DNA of 64,000 nt from contig JBDWCA010000002.1 in NCBI GenBank assembly GCA_039978075.1, forward strand, positions 1,178,001 through 1,242,000, written 5' to 3'. Below, piece after piece: positions 32,623-41,008 of this stretch. This stretch comes from Anderseniella sp039978075. Its GTDB lineage: Bacteria; Pseudomonadota; Alphaproteobacteria; Rhizobiales; Aestuariivirgaceae. Below the pieces are notes generated by a model that worked only from the letters and a program-made list of their open reading frames with translations, had not been told where the DNA came from and did not search any database. The position numbers were made by a program, and so were the translations under genes. How positions within the stretch are numbered: the stretch's first letter is position 1; each line of letters begins with the position of its first letter.

Positions 32623-33906
32623 TCAGGACCGGTAGAAATATTCCACCAGGAACATGGGTATGGCCGGAATATAGGTGCACATCAACAGCACTGTCATCAA
32701 CACGGCGATGAACCAGATATTGACCCGTGTCACATCCCAGATATTGGCCTTGGCGATGGAACATGCGGTGATCAGCACCGAGGCGACAGGTGGGGTCTGC
32801 TGGCCGATGGCCAGGTTGAGGGTCACCACTAGGCCGAAGTGCACCGGATCGATACCGGCCTGCACGATCAAGGGCACCACGATCGGCACCACCAGAATGA
32901 TGGCAGCAGCCGAGTGCAGGAAGAAGCCGATGATCAGGAAGAAAATGTTGAGGATGAGCAGGATGATATATTGGTTATCGGTGATCGACAGCAGTTGCGC
33001 TGCAAGCTCCTGCGGCACCTGGGCCCGGGTTAGAAAACCGCCGACCAGCACCGATGCCGCCACCAGCACCATGACAACGGCGGTCTGCATGCCGCCGTCC
33101 AGCATGGCATTGTAAAGCTCTTTCAGGTTGGTTTCGCGGTACCACACACCGATGCCGATGGACACCAGCACGGCCAGGCCGGCTGCTTCGGTTGCGGTGA
33201 CAAAGCCGCCGAAAATGCCGCCCAGAATGATGATCGGCAGCAGGAAGGTTGGCAGTGCTTCAACGAAGGTCTGGCGCAGGCGCTTCAGGTTGAAGGCTTC
33301 CTCCACCGGGAAATTGTATTTGCGCGCAAAGATGTAGGCCACCAGCATCAGCCCGAAGCCGCCCAGGAAACCGGGCACGAAACCGGCCACGAACAATTGC
33401 TCGACGGATGTATTGGCCGACGAGGCATACAGGATCATCGGAATCGACGGCGGAATGATCACCGCCAGAGAGGCTGATGACGAGGTGACAGCGGCCGCGA
33501 ACGGTGCTGGGTAGCCGCGTTTCTTCATCTCCGGAATCATGATCGAGCCCATGGCGGCCACGTCTGCCACGGCGGAACCGGAAATTTCCGCAAAAAACAG
33601 CGACACGCCGATATTGACCATGGCCAGGCCGCCGCGCACGAAACCGATCAGCGCGGTGATGAAATTGATCAGCCGGTAAGTGATGCCGGCCGCGTTCATG
33701 ATGGCGCCGGCCAGCACGAACATCGGAATGGCGATCAGGGAAAATTTCGTCGACCCGTCATACATGTCGAGCGCGACGGTAACGAGTGAACTGGTGCCCT
33801 CGGTGAGCAGGAGGCCGACAACACCGGCAACGGCGAGTGCGACGGCAATGGGCACGTTGATGCAGATCAGCGCGACGAGAACCAGAAAGATGACAAGAAC
33901 AACCAT
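32623..33906 (-). CDS. dctM: TRAP transporter large permease DctM
   Basis: The protein has 427 residues from the ATG at 33906, 2 bp after the small-permease stop. It has about 12 hydrophobic segments and the DctM-family features A-A-M-G-S-I-M-I-P-E-M-K-K-R-G-Y near 150-165 and P-P-S-I-P-M-I-L-Y. It forms the sodium-driven channel of a TRAP importer. In-frame codons upstream of 33906 overlap dctQ and are not used. The transporter's substrate should be the compound degraded by this operon. Confidence 0.92.
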   Translation of the reverse strand: MVVLVIFLVLVALICINVPIAVALAVAGVVGLLLTEGTSSLVTVALDMYDGSTKFSLIAIPMFVLAGAIMNAAGITYRLINFITALIGFVRGGLAMVNIGVSLFFAEISGSAVADVAAMGSIMIPEMKKRGYPAPFAAAVTSSSASLAVIIPPSIPMILYASSANTSVEQLFVAGFVPGFLGGFGLMLVAYIFARKYNFPVEEAFNLKRLRQTFVEALPTFLLPIIILGGIFGGFVTATEAAGLAVLVSIGIGVWYRETNLKELYNAMLDGGMQTAVVMVLVAASVLVGGFLTRAQVPQELAAQLLSITDNQYIILLILNIFFLIIGFFLHSAAAIILVVPIVVPLIVQAGIDPVHFGLVVTLNLAIGQQTPPVASVLITACSIAKANIWDVTRVNIWFIAVLMTVLLMCTYIPAIPMFLVEYFYRS

Positions 33907-33908
33907 GG

Positions 33909-34400
33909 CTAATGCTCGCTCGACTGGCCGGTGGCGATCTGCCGCCAGTAGTCCGGCAGGCTGAGCAGTTCGCACAGGATGAATAAAAGCGCGCCGACAG
34001 GAATGACCGACTGGGTGAGCTGCACCGGTATCCAGGTCAGGCTGTCGAGTGTTTCGCCCTGTAAAACGTTCAGCACGGTAAATCCGGCCCAGGCCATCAG
34101 GATGAAGAAACCGATGACGATGACTTCACCGAACGCCACCGCCCACATGCGCATCGGCATCCGGATGGCCAGCAGCACGGAGTCAAAGCCGATGTGCTTG
34201 CGCCTGAGCGCAGCCAGTGCCGCACCGTAATAGGTGATCCAGGCCAGCACGACGGAGGCGACCTCGTCATACCAGGACAGCGAGTTGCCGAGCTTGCGAT
34301 ACACCACCGCGACAATGACCAGCGTGGTCAGTGTCACCATCAGGGTGATCAGGATCCATTCAAGTGTGCGGCCAAGCCCGCGGCTGAAAACGCCGGTCAT
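33909..34400 (-). CDS. dctQ: TRAP transporter small permease DctQ
   Basis: The protein has about 163 residues from the ATG at 34400 (AGGGG upstream); an ATG at 34418 lacks a ribosome site. Four hydrophobic helices and W-Y-D-E-V-A-S near 43-49 match DctQ-type small subunits, which bridge to the large permease. It lies between dctP and dctM. Confidence 0.9.
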   Translation of the reverse strand: MTGVFSRGLGRTLEWILITLMVTLTTLVIVAVVYRKLGNSLSWYDEVASVVLAWITYYGAALAALRRKHIGFDSVLLAIRMPMRMWAVAFGEVIVIGFFILMAWAGFTVLNVLQGETLDSLTWIPVQLTQSVIPVGALLFILCELLSLPDYWRQIATGQSSEH

Positions 34401-34439
34401 GCTGGTTGCCCCTGGCATCGGTAAGAAATTTTCGAAAAT

Positions 34440-34499
34440 GAAGGCCGGTGTTTGTAACCGGCCTTCATCAGGGAGGTCGGGGATGGGTAAGTCATCCCC
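34440..34499 (-). promoter_or_regulatory. Two intercistronic hairpins between dctP and dctQ
   Basis: GAAGGCCGGT (34440-34449) pairs with ACCGGCCTTC (34457-34466), and GGGGATG (34479-34485) with CATCCCC (34493-34499). On the minus strand the first is followed by ATTTTC. They probably lower expression of the permeases relative to the binding protein by partial termination or mRNA protection. Confidence 0.6.
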
Positions 34500-34514
34500 G
34501 AAGTATTTCCTGTA

Positions 34515-35498
34515 TCAGGAGCCGGACGCTTCGGCCTGGACCTTCTCGATCAGTTCCTTGCCGCCGTCGACCGAGGTTGAGAACTCGTCATAGATCGGCT
34601 TGGACGCTTCGATGAAGGCTGCCTTGTCGGCCGTGTTGACCGTGATGCCACCCTTTTTCAGGTTGTCCAGCAGTTCGGTCTCCAGGTTGGCAGCGGTTTC
34701 ATAGACAAAGCCCTGTGTATCAGCAGCAACGTCCATCAGGGTCTTCTGCACATCGTCCGGCAGTTTGCCGAAATGCTCATCCGACACCAGCACGTAGGCG
34801 GGTGTGTAGACGTGGCCGGTGATCGACAGGTATTTCTGCACTTCCTGGAACTTGGCTGACCAGATCTGGGCATAGGGGTTTTCCTGGCCATCGATCACAC
34901 CGGTCTTGAGTGCGGTGAACACGTCGGAAAATGCCATCGGCGTCGGGTTTGCGCCGTACAGCTTGAACATCTTTACCCGCCATGCGCCTTTCGGCGTGCG
35001 CAGCTTGATGCCGGCCAGGTCACCGGGCTTGTCGATCGGCTTGGTGTTGTTGGTGATATGGCGGAAGCCGTTTTCGTAATAGCTCAGGATGCGGTAGCCC
35101 TTGGCCTTGGCAGCGGCCTGGAAGGTATCGCCCATGGACGCCTGGACGCGCTTCATGTGATCACGGTCCTTGATGATGTACGGCATTTCGAACACGCCGA
35201 ACGTGTCCGAAACCGATGACATCACCGATGATGGCAGCGAGAAGGTGATCTGTCCCAGCTTCAGCTTCTGCAGGAGTTCCTTGTCCTTGCCGAGCTGCGA
35301 GGAGCCGAACACCTGAACTTCGGCCTTGTCGCCGAGCGCTGCATTGGCGCGTTTGGCAAACTCGTCAACCGAGGCCGCAAACAGAGAGCCCGGCTTGCCG
35401 ACATGGCCAAACTTCAGAACCAGTTTTTCTGCGCTCGCCGCTGATGCCATTGCGGCCAGTGCAGTCGAAAAGGCCAGAACCTTGATAATGCTTTTCAT
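34515..35498 (-). CDS. dctP: TRAP transporter substrate-binding protein DctP
   Basis: The protein has 327 residues with GGGAGG 8 bp before the ATG at 35498. A Sec signal peptide (K-S-I-I-K-V-L-A-F then an Ala-rich stretch ending A-S-A) is followed by the DctP fold. The arginine that binds the ligand carboxylate is probably in I-K-L-R-T-P-K-G near residue 150. The ligand is therefore likely a small carboxylate. It is the second gene of the operon, after the aminotransferase. Confidence 0.92.
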   Translation of the reverse strand: MKSIIKVLAFSTALAAMASAASAEKLVLKFGHVGKPGSLFAASVDEFAKRANAALGDKAEVQVFGSSQLGKDKELLQKLKLGQITFSLPSSVMSSVSDTFGVFEMPYIIKDRDHMKRVQASMGDTFQAAAKAKGYRILSYYENGFRHITNNTKPIDKPGDLAGIKLRTPKGAWRVKMFKLYGANPTPMAFSDVFTALKTGVIDGQENPYAQIWSAKFQEVQKYLSITGHVYTPAYVLVSDEHFGKLPDDVQKTLMDVAADTQGFVYETAANLETELLDNLKKGGITVNTADKAAFIEASKPIYDEFSTSVDGGKELIEKVQAEASGS

Positions 35499-35538
35499 TT
35501 TCAGTTTTCCTCCCAAAAGGAATTGCAGCAGGTCATTG

Positions 35539-36735
35539 TTATTCAGCCGCAACAGAGCTGCTTTCCTCTGTTGCGGCGCTCTTCAAATACTCCATGGCGC
35601 GTTGTGCGCCGCCGGCCTGGTGCGGCACGTTGGCCACGCCAAGCCCCATCTCAACACCCGACAGGGTGCCCATCAACATCAAATCATTGAAGTCGCCGAG
35701 GTGGCCGATGCGGAACACCTTGCCGGCCAGCCGTGACAGGCCGTTGCCCAGCGACATGTTGAAATGTTTTAAAGTGGTGGCGCGAAACTCATCCGCATTG
35801 TGCCCGTCCGGCAGCATGACGGCGGTCAGTGCGTGCGAATAGTCTTTCGGCTCATTGCACAGAACCTCGAGGCCCCAGGCCTGCACAGCGCGGCGCGTGG
35901 CTTCGGAATGGCGCTTGTGGCGGGCAAACACGTTGTCGAGGCCTTCCTCATGCAACATGTCGATGGCTTCGGCCAACCCGTACAGCAGGTTGGTGGCGGG
36001 CGTATAGGGGAAGTAACCGGTCTGGTTGGGTCCGGCCATTTCATCCCACGCCCAGTAGGATTTCTGCATGGTTGACGTCTTCGCTGCATCCAATGCCTTG
36101 TCGCTGACCGCGTTGAAGCTCAGGCCCGGCGGCAGCATCAGGCCTTTCTGTGACCCTGCAACGGTAACATCGACGCCCCATTCATCATGGCGGAAGTCAA
36201 TCGACGCCAACGAGGAAATCGTGTCCGCCATCAGCAAGGCAGGGTGACCGCTGGCATTCATGGCCGCACGCACATCGCCCATGCGCGAGGTCGAACCGGT
36301 CGAGGTTTCGTTGTGCACCACGCACACCGCCTTGATGTCGCGCGCCTTGTCAGCGTCCAGTGCCTCGCCGATTGCTTCCGGCACTGCACCGCGGCGCCAG
36401 TCGGTCTCGATAAGCACCGGTTCAAGGCCGAGCCGTTTGGCAAGCTTGCTCCACAGTGAAGCGAAATGGCCGGTTTCGCACATCAACACCTTGTCACCGG
36501 GTGACAGCGTGTTGACCAGTGCAGCTTCCCACGCACCGGTGCCCGACGCTGGGTAGATCACCACGGTTTTGTGGGTCTTGAAGATGGATTTCATGCCGTC
36601 CAGGCATTTCAGGCCAACCTCGGCGAAGCCCGGCCCGCGATGGTCCATGGTCGGATAGTCCATGGCGCGCAAGATACGGTCCGGCACGTTGGTGGGGCCG
36701 GGGATCTGCAGAAAATGGCGGCCTGGGGCGTGCAT
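35539..36735 (-). CDS. sgaA: Serine-glyoxylate (or aspartate-glyoxylate) aminotransferase-like class V enzyme
   Basis: The 398-residue class V PLP enzyme begins with P-G-P-T-N-V-P and has the PLP lysine Lys197 in G-S-Q-K-G-L-M-L-P-P-G, with A-D-T-I-S-S-L-A at 170-177. The pattern matches serine-glyoxylate aminotransferases, which make glycine and hydroxypyruvate in the serine cycle. The aspartate-glyoxylate enzyme BhcA of the beta-hydroxyaspartate cycle belongs to the same group, but the other bhc genes are absent here. It is the first gene of the minus-strand operon, 40 bp before dctP, so the pathway probably yields or uses glyoxylate. Confidence 0.85.
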   Translation of the reverse strand: MHAPGRHFLQIPGPTNVPDRILRAMDYPTMDHRGPGFAEVGLKCLDGMKSIFKTHKTVVIYPASGTGAWEAALVNTLSPGDKVLMCETGHFASLWSKLAKRLGLEPVLIETDWRRGAVPEAIGEALDADKARDIKAVCVVHNETSTGSTSRMGDVRAAMNASGHPALLMADTISSLASIDFRHDEWGVDVTVAGSQKGLMLPPGLSFNAVSDKALDAAKTSTMQKSYWAWDEMAGPNQTGYFPYTPATNLLYGLAEAIDMLHEEGLDNVFARHKRHSEATRRAVQAWGLEVLCNEPKDYSHALTAVMLPDGHNADEFRATTLKHFNMSLGNGLSRLAGKVFRIGHLGDFNDLMLMGTLSGVEMGLGVANVPHQAGGAQRAMEYLKSAATEESSSVAAE

Positions 36736-36816
36736 GTAGTCAAGTCCTTTGACGGCTTGGGTGATCGGATTTGTCAGGCCGGTTCGGCCTTGCCACCTCG
36801 TTTGGAATGCGTATAT

Positions 36817-36838
36817 TTAATTTTGCATTCAAAATTAA
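36817..36838. promoter_or_regulatory. Perfect inverted repeat in the divergent promoter region
   Basis: Arms TTAATTTTG (36817-36825) and CAAAATTAA (36830-36838) surround CATT. It is placed 16 bp before the dehydrogenase GTG and 82 bp from the aminotransferase start. It is the likely operator of the GntR/FCD regulator encoded in the plus-strand unit, controlling both directions. Confidence 0.65.
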
Positions 36839-36853
36839 GTCAAGGCCTATTAC

Positions 36854-39769
36854 GTGACCACACTGGCATTATCCTCGTTTACCAGGCGCCTGCGCGATAG
36901 CGTTGAGGGCGAGGTGATGGATGATGCGTTTTCGCGCGGGCGCTATGCAACCGATGCCTCGATCTACCAGATCATGCCGCGTGCTGTCGTGGTGCCGCGC
37001 ACGTGTGATGATGTGCGCAATGTCATTTCGCTGGCCCGCGAAGAAGGTGTTTCGGTGTTGCCACGCGGTGGCGGCACTTCGCAATGCGGCCAGACGGTCA
37101 ATGACGCTGTCGTCATTGACTGCTCAAAGCATCTCAACCGGCTGATCGAGCTGGATGTCGAGGCGGGTACCTGCGTTGTCGAGCCGGGCATTGTGCTGGA
37201 TGAATTGAACCGGCAACTGAAACCACACGGGCTGTGGTATCCGATTGACGTGTCGACCGCATCACGCGCCACAATCGGCGGCATGGCCGGCAATAATTCC
37301 TGCGGGGGCAGGTCACTGCGCTATGGCATGATGCGCGACAATGTGCTGGCCATCGATGCCTTTCTGGCTGATGGATCGACGGCCCGGTTTGCCGAGGCAG
37401 GCGTTGCCGGTGAGCCCGGATTTGTGGCTGACCTGCTGGCACTGGGGGCTCGCGAGCAGGCAGAGATCGCCGACAGATTTCCAAAAGTCATGCGCCGCGT
37501 CGGCGGCTACAATATTGATGCGCTGGTGCCGAACGGGACGCCAGCCAACCTGTCATCGCTGCTGGTGGGCTCTGAGGGTACACTCGCTTGGTCAGACAAG
37601 ATCACGCTCAAACTGTCACCGCTACCGGTGCGCAAGGCCATGGGCGTGTGCCATTTTCCGACCTTTCATGCCGCCATGGATGTGGCCCAGCATATCGTAA
37701 AGCTCGACCCCGTAGCGGTTGAACTGGTCGACCGTACCATGATCGAGCTGGCTCGCGGCATCGACATCTTCCGTCCGACTATCGAGAAGGTAGTGAAGGG
37801 CGAACCGGACGCCCTGCTGCTGGTGGATTTTGCCGAGGATGACTGGGACGAGAACCTGCGTCGCCTGAAACAGTTGCACGAGGTCGTGGGCGACCTGGGC
37901 TTTGACTGGTCGCGGTCGGGCGGCCACTTTGGCGGCGTGATCGAGGTCAATGAGCCGGGGCTGCAGACAGACCTGGCGGAAGTGCGCAAGTCCGGCCTCA
38001 ACATCATGATGTCCATGAAGCAGGAGGGAAAACCGGTTTCCTTTGTTGAGGACTGCGCCGTGGAGTTGCAGGATCTTGCCGCCTACACCGCAGGCCTTAC
38101 GGAGATTTTTTCAAAGCACGGCACCAGAGGCACCTGGTACGCCCATGCCTCTGTCGGATGCCTGCATGTGCGCCCCGTACTCAACATGCGGCTGGAGCAC
38201 GATGTCAAAACCATGCGGGCCATCGCCGAGGAAGCATTCGATCTGGTGCGCAAGTACAAGGGTTCGCATTCCGGTGAACATGGCGACGGCATTGTGCGTT
38301 CCGAGTTCAACGAAAAAATGTTCGGTGCGCGCATGATGGCCAGCTTCCGGCAGGTGAAGCAGGCGTTTGACCCTGATGGTGTGTTTAATCCCGGCAAGAT
38401 TGTCGATGCGCCGAAAATGGATGACCGTTCGCTGTTCCGTTTCAATCAGGACTATGCCGTGCCGGAGATGGCCACCGCACTTGACTGGTCGCAGTGGCCC
38501 GGTGCCGGCGGTGGTTTCCAGGGTGCCATCGAGATGTGCAACAACAACGGCGCCTGCCGCAAGCTGGCCGGTGGCGCGATGTGTCCGTCCTACCGGGTCA
38601 CCCGCGACGAGGTCCACCTGACACGCGGGCGGGCCAATTCACTGCGGCTTGCCATATCCGGGCAACTGGGACCCGATGCACTGGCGAGTGATGCCATGAT
38701 GGAGACCATGAAACTGTGTGTCGGCTGCAAGGCGTGCCAGCGTGAATGCCCGACCGGTGTCGACATGGCCCGGATGAAAGTCGAAGTGGCGGCAGCCCGG
38801 GTGGCGAAGGCGGGGCTCAGCCTGCGCGACAGGCTGGTGGCCCACATGCCGCGCTATGCGCCCTGGCTCGCCCGCATACCGTGGCTGGCAAACGCCCGCG
38901 ACACAGTGCCGGGCCTGGCCGGATTAAGCGAAACCATTGCCGGACTTTCGAGCAAGCGGCGCTTGCCGAAATGGCGCACAGACAGCTATCGCCATGGCAA
39001 TAGCGCCGGCCCGGCTGACGGACCACCGGTGATCCTGTTCGGTGACACCTTCAACACCTGGTTCGACAGCGAGAACCTGCGCGCCGCCCGTAACGTGCTG
39101 GCAGCAGGCGGGTTCAATGTGGTTTCGCCCCTGCCTGAAGGTTCATCGCGGCCACCGTGCTGTGGCAGGACATATCTGGCATCGGGGCTGGTGGATGAAG
39201 CGCGTGCCGAGGCGAAGCGTCTGATCGCCGCCTACCTGCCGCTGGTTCGCGCCGGGGCGAAAATCGTCGGGCTGGAACCCTCCTGCCTGCTGACATTGCG
39301 CGATGAACTGACCGCGATGAAGCTGGGGGCCGAAGCACAGGAGATAGCAGTTGCGGCGATGATGTTTGAAGAGTTCGTGGTTGCCAATGCAGACAGGTTC
39401 GAGTTCGCAAGCCTGGAGCGAAAGGTGCTGCTGCATGGTCATTGCCATCAAAAGGCGCATAATGTCATGAGCAGCGTAACCGACGCGTTGAAACTGGTGC
39501 CGGGCCTGAAGGTCGAGATGGTTGAAAGCTCGTGCTGCGGCATGGCCGGGGCGTTTGGCTATCAGGCGGAAACCTATGAAGTTTCAAAAGCCATGGGTGA
39601 GTTGTCATTGCTGCCGTCGGTGCGCGCGGCAGAATCGGATACACTGATCGTGGCAGACGGCACGTCGTGCCGGCACCAGATCGCAGACGGCGCTCACCGA
39701 GACGCCGTTCATGTGGCCCGCGTGCTGGAGATGGCTGTCGCGGACAACAGGGAAGGAACCGGTTCATGA
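36854..39769 (+). CDS. FAD-binding and Fe-S (GlcD-GlcF fusion type) D-2-hydroxyacid dehydrogenase
   Basis: The 971-residue two-module protein has an N-terminal PCMH/VAO FAD domain (P-R-G-G-G-T-S near 72-78) with the FAD-oxidase C-domain to about residue 520. An iron-sulphur module follows with C-V-G-C-K-A-C-Q-R-E-C-P near 621-632 and two CCG-type motifs, C-C-G-R-T-Y near 769 and C-C-G-M-A-G near 894. YdiJ-type and similar proteins of this size oxidise D-2-hydroxyacids (lactate, 2-hydroxyglutarate) and pass electrons to the respiratory chain. The start is GTG with AAGG upstream. Its stop overlaps the regulator start by 4 bp (ATGA). Confidence 0.88.
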   Translation: MTTLALSSFTRRLRDSVEGEVMDDAFSRGRYATDASIYQIMPRAVVVPRTCDDVRNVISLAREEGVSVLPRGGGTSQCGQTVNDAVVIDCSKHLNRLIELDVEAGTCVVEPGIVLDELNRQLKPHGLWYPIDVSTASRATIGGMAGNNSCGGRSLRYGMMRDNVLAIDAFLADGSTARFAEAGVAGEPGFVADLLALGAREQAEIADRFPKVMRRVGGYNIDALVPNGTPANLSSLLVGSEGTLAWSDKITLKLSPLPVRKAMGVCHFPTFHAAMDVAQHIVKLDPVAVELVDRTMIELARGIDIFRPTIEKVVKGEPDALLLVDFAEDDWDENLRRLKQLHEVVGDLGFDWSRSGGHFGGVIEVNEPGLQTDLAEVRKSGLNIMMSMKQEGKPVSFVEDCAVELQDLAAYTAGLTEIFSKHGTRGTWYAHASVGCLHVRPVLNMRLEHDVKTMRAIAEEAFDLVRKYKGSHSGEHGDGIVRSEFNEKMFGARMMASFRQVKQAFDPDGVFNPGKIVDAPKMDDRSLFRFNQDYAVPEMATALDWSQWPGAGGGFQGAIEMCNNNGACRKLAGGAMCPSYRVTRDEVHLTRGRANSLRLAISGQLGPDALASDAMMETMKLCVGCKACQRECPTGVDMARMKVEVAAARVAKAGLSLRDRLVAHMPRYAPWLARIPWLANARDTVPGLAGLSETIAGLSSKRRLPKWRTDSYRHGNSAGPADGPPVILFGDTFNTWFDSENLRAARNVLAAGGFNVVSPLPEGSSRPPCCGRTYLASGLVDEARAEAKRLIAAYLPLVRAGAKIVGLEPSCLLTLRDELTAMKLGAEAQEIAVAAMMFEEFVVANADRFEFASLERKVLLHGHCHQKAHNVMSSVTDALKLVPGLKVEMVESSCCGMAGAFGYQAETYEVSKAMGELSLLPSVRAAESDTLIVADGTSCRHQIADGAHRDAVHVARVLEMAVADNREGTGS

Positions 39770-40443
39770 ACATTACGATGGATGAAGCCATTGTGCGGCG
39801 TTCCCTGCATGACGAACTGGTAGAGCGCCTGCAGAGGCTGATCATTGAAGGTGACCTGACCCCGGGCGAAAAGGTGCCGGAAAAGGAATTGTGCGAACGC
39901 TATAATGTATCGCGCACGCCGATGCGCGAAGCGTTGAAAGTGCTGGCGTCGGAAGGCCTGGTCACTCTGACCCCCAATCGCGGCTCGTCCGTCACTGCCG
40001 TCACCGTCGAAGACCTGGAAGAGGTGTTCCCGGTGATGGGGGCGCTGGAAGCGCTGTCCGGCGAACTGGCCTGCGAAAAGATCACCGATGCGGAAATTGC
40101 CGCCATCAGCAAATCCCATCACGAGATGATCGGGCACTACAAGGCCCAGCGCCTGCCGGAGTATTTCGCCGCCAATGAAGCCATTCACACCGCCATCCTG
40201 ACCGCTGCCCGCAATGATACCCTGGCCGCCCAGCACCGCATGCTGTCGGCCCGGGTGCGCCGGGCGCGTTATCTCGCCAACATGACGCGCGAACGCTGGG
40301 ACAAGGCGGTAGCCGAGCACGAGGAAATTCTCGCAAGCCTTGAGGCCCGCGACGGCCGCAAGCTCGGCATCATCCTCAAACAGCACCTGCGCAACAAGCT
40401 GGAAACCGTATCGGAATGGCTGAAGGCCAACGATCGCGGGTAG
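39766..40443 (+). CDS. GntR family regulator, FCD (FadR) subgroup
   Basis: The 225-residue protein has an N-terminal winged helix with L-H-D-E-L-V-E-R-L-Q-R-L-I-I-E-G-D-L-T-P near 14-33 and N-V-S-R-T-P-M-R-E-A-L-K-V-L near 47-60. The helical FCD effector domain carries the usual metal-site residues (A-A-N-E-A-I-H, S-A-R-V-R-R-A). It is translationally coupled to the dehydrogenase by an ATGA overlap. FCD regulators respond to organic acids. The palindrome at 36817-36838 is its probable site. Confidence 0.9.
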   Translation: MNITMDEAIVRRSLHDELVERLQRLIIEGDLTPGEKVPEKELCERYNVSRTPMREALKVLASEGLVTLTPNRGSSVTAVTVEDLEEVFPVMGALEALSGELACEKITDAEIAAISKSHHEMIGHYKAQRLPEYFAANEAIHTAILTAARNDTLAAQHRMLSARVRRARYLANMTRERWDKAVAEHEEILASLEARDGRKLGIILKQHLRNKLETVSEWLKANDRG

Positions 40444-40619
40444 GCGGGCGTTAAAAACGCGCGGATCAACTCCATAAGCGAATTCAGCGGCTTGCCGCCG
40501 CAATTTGACTCAATACTGCATGTATTCTGTGCCCGTTTACCAATTGGACTGGCGGCGATTGACCCAAAAGTAAACAAAAGGTTACGATATCGGTATCAAA
40601 GTAAGTAGTTGAGGTCGCC

Positions 40620-40850
40620 ATGAGTATGAGTAAATTGGGAAAGTCAGCTTATTCCCATATAGCCGTGTGGTATGACAGTGATGACGGTTCAATTCATGTG
40701 TCGATGCCCGACGTTGAGGGTTTTCACACCACCGTCGACAGCGGCCAGCATCCAGAACTGTTCGATAAACTGTCCGATTGCCTGCAGCAGGTAGGCGAAC
40801 AGCCACCGCACACGCCCGGCGTTGTGGACGATCATCGCCAGCAGGCCTGA
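40620..40850 (+). CDS. Small hypothetical protein
   Basis: The 76-residue protein starts at an ATG with GAGG 7 bp upstream. Its first half, H-I-A-V-W-Y-D-S-D-D-G-S-I-H-V-S-M-P-D, has the beta-beta pattern of HicB-like antitoxins, with a glycine-containing turn after the proline. No HicA partner or DNA-binding domain is present. It stands alone between the GntR gene and a glycosyltransferase. The gene is fairly likely real; the function is unknown. Confidence 0.55.
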   Translation: MSMSKLGKSAYSHIAVWYDSDDGSIHVSMPDVEGFHTTVDSGQHPELFDKLSDCLQQVGEQPPHTPGVVDDHRQQA

Positions 40851-41008
40851 TCGGGTTACACGCTGATTGTGCGTCGATCTGTTTTAACCGCCAGCCAGGG
40901 CGGCCGATCTCTCAAAGTCATCTACAGGCTCAATTGTTTCGACAATGACCGGCGAAAGCGATTAGGCTTGGCTGAGTAGTTTAGCAGACGTCATCTGGCA
41001 CAATCTCG

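Noticed and set aside
35539..36735. Beta-hydroxyaspartate cycle (bhc) locus
   Set aside because: The aminotransferase could be BhcA-like, but no dehydratase, aldolase or imine reductase genes and no IclR-type BhcR are nearby.
40620..40850. HicB antitoxin of a toxin-antitoxin pair
   Set aside because: Only the first half has a HicB-like strand pattern; there is no HicA partner and no DNA-binding C-terminus.
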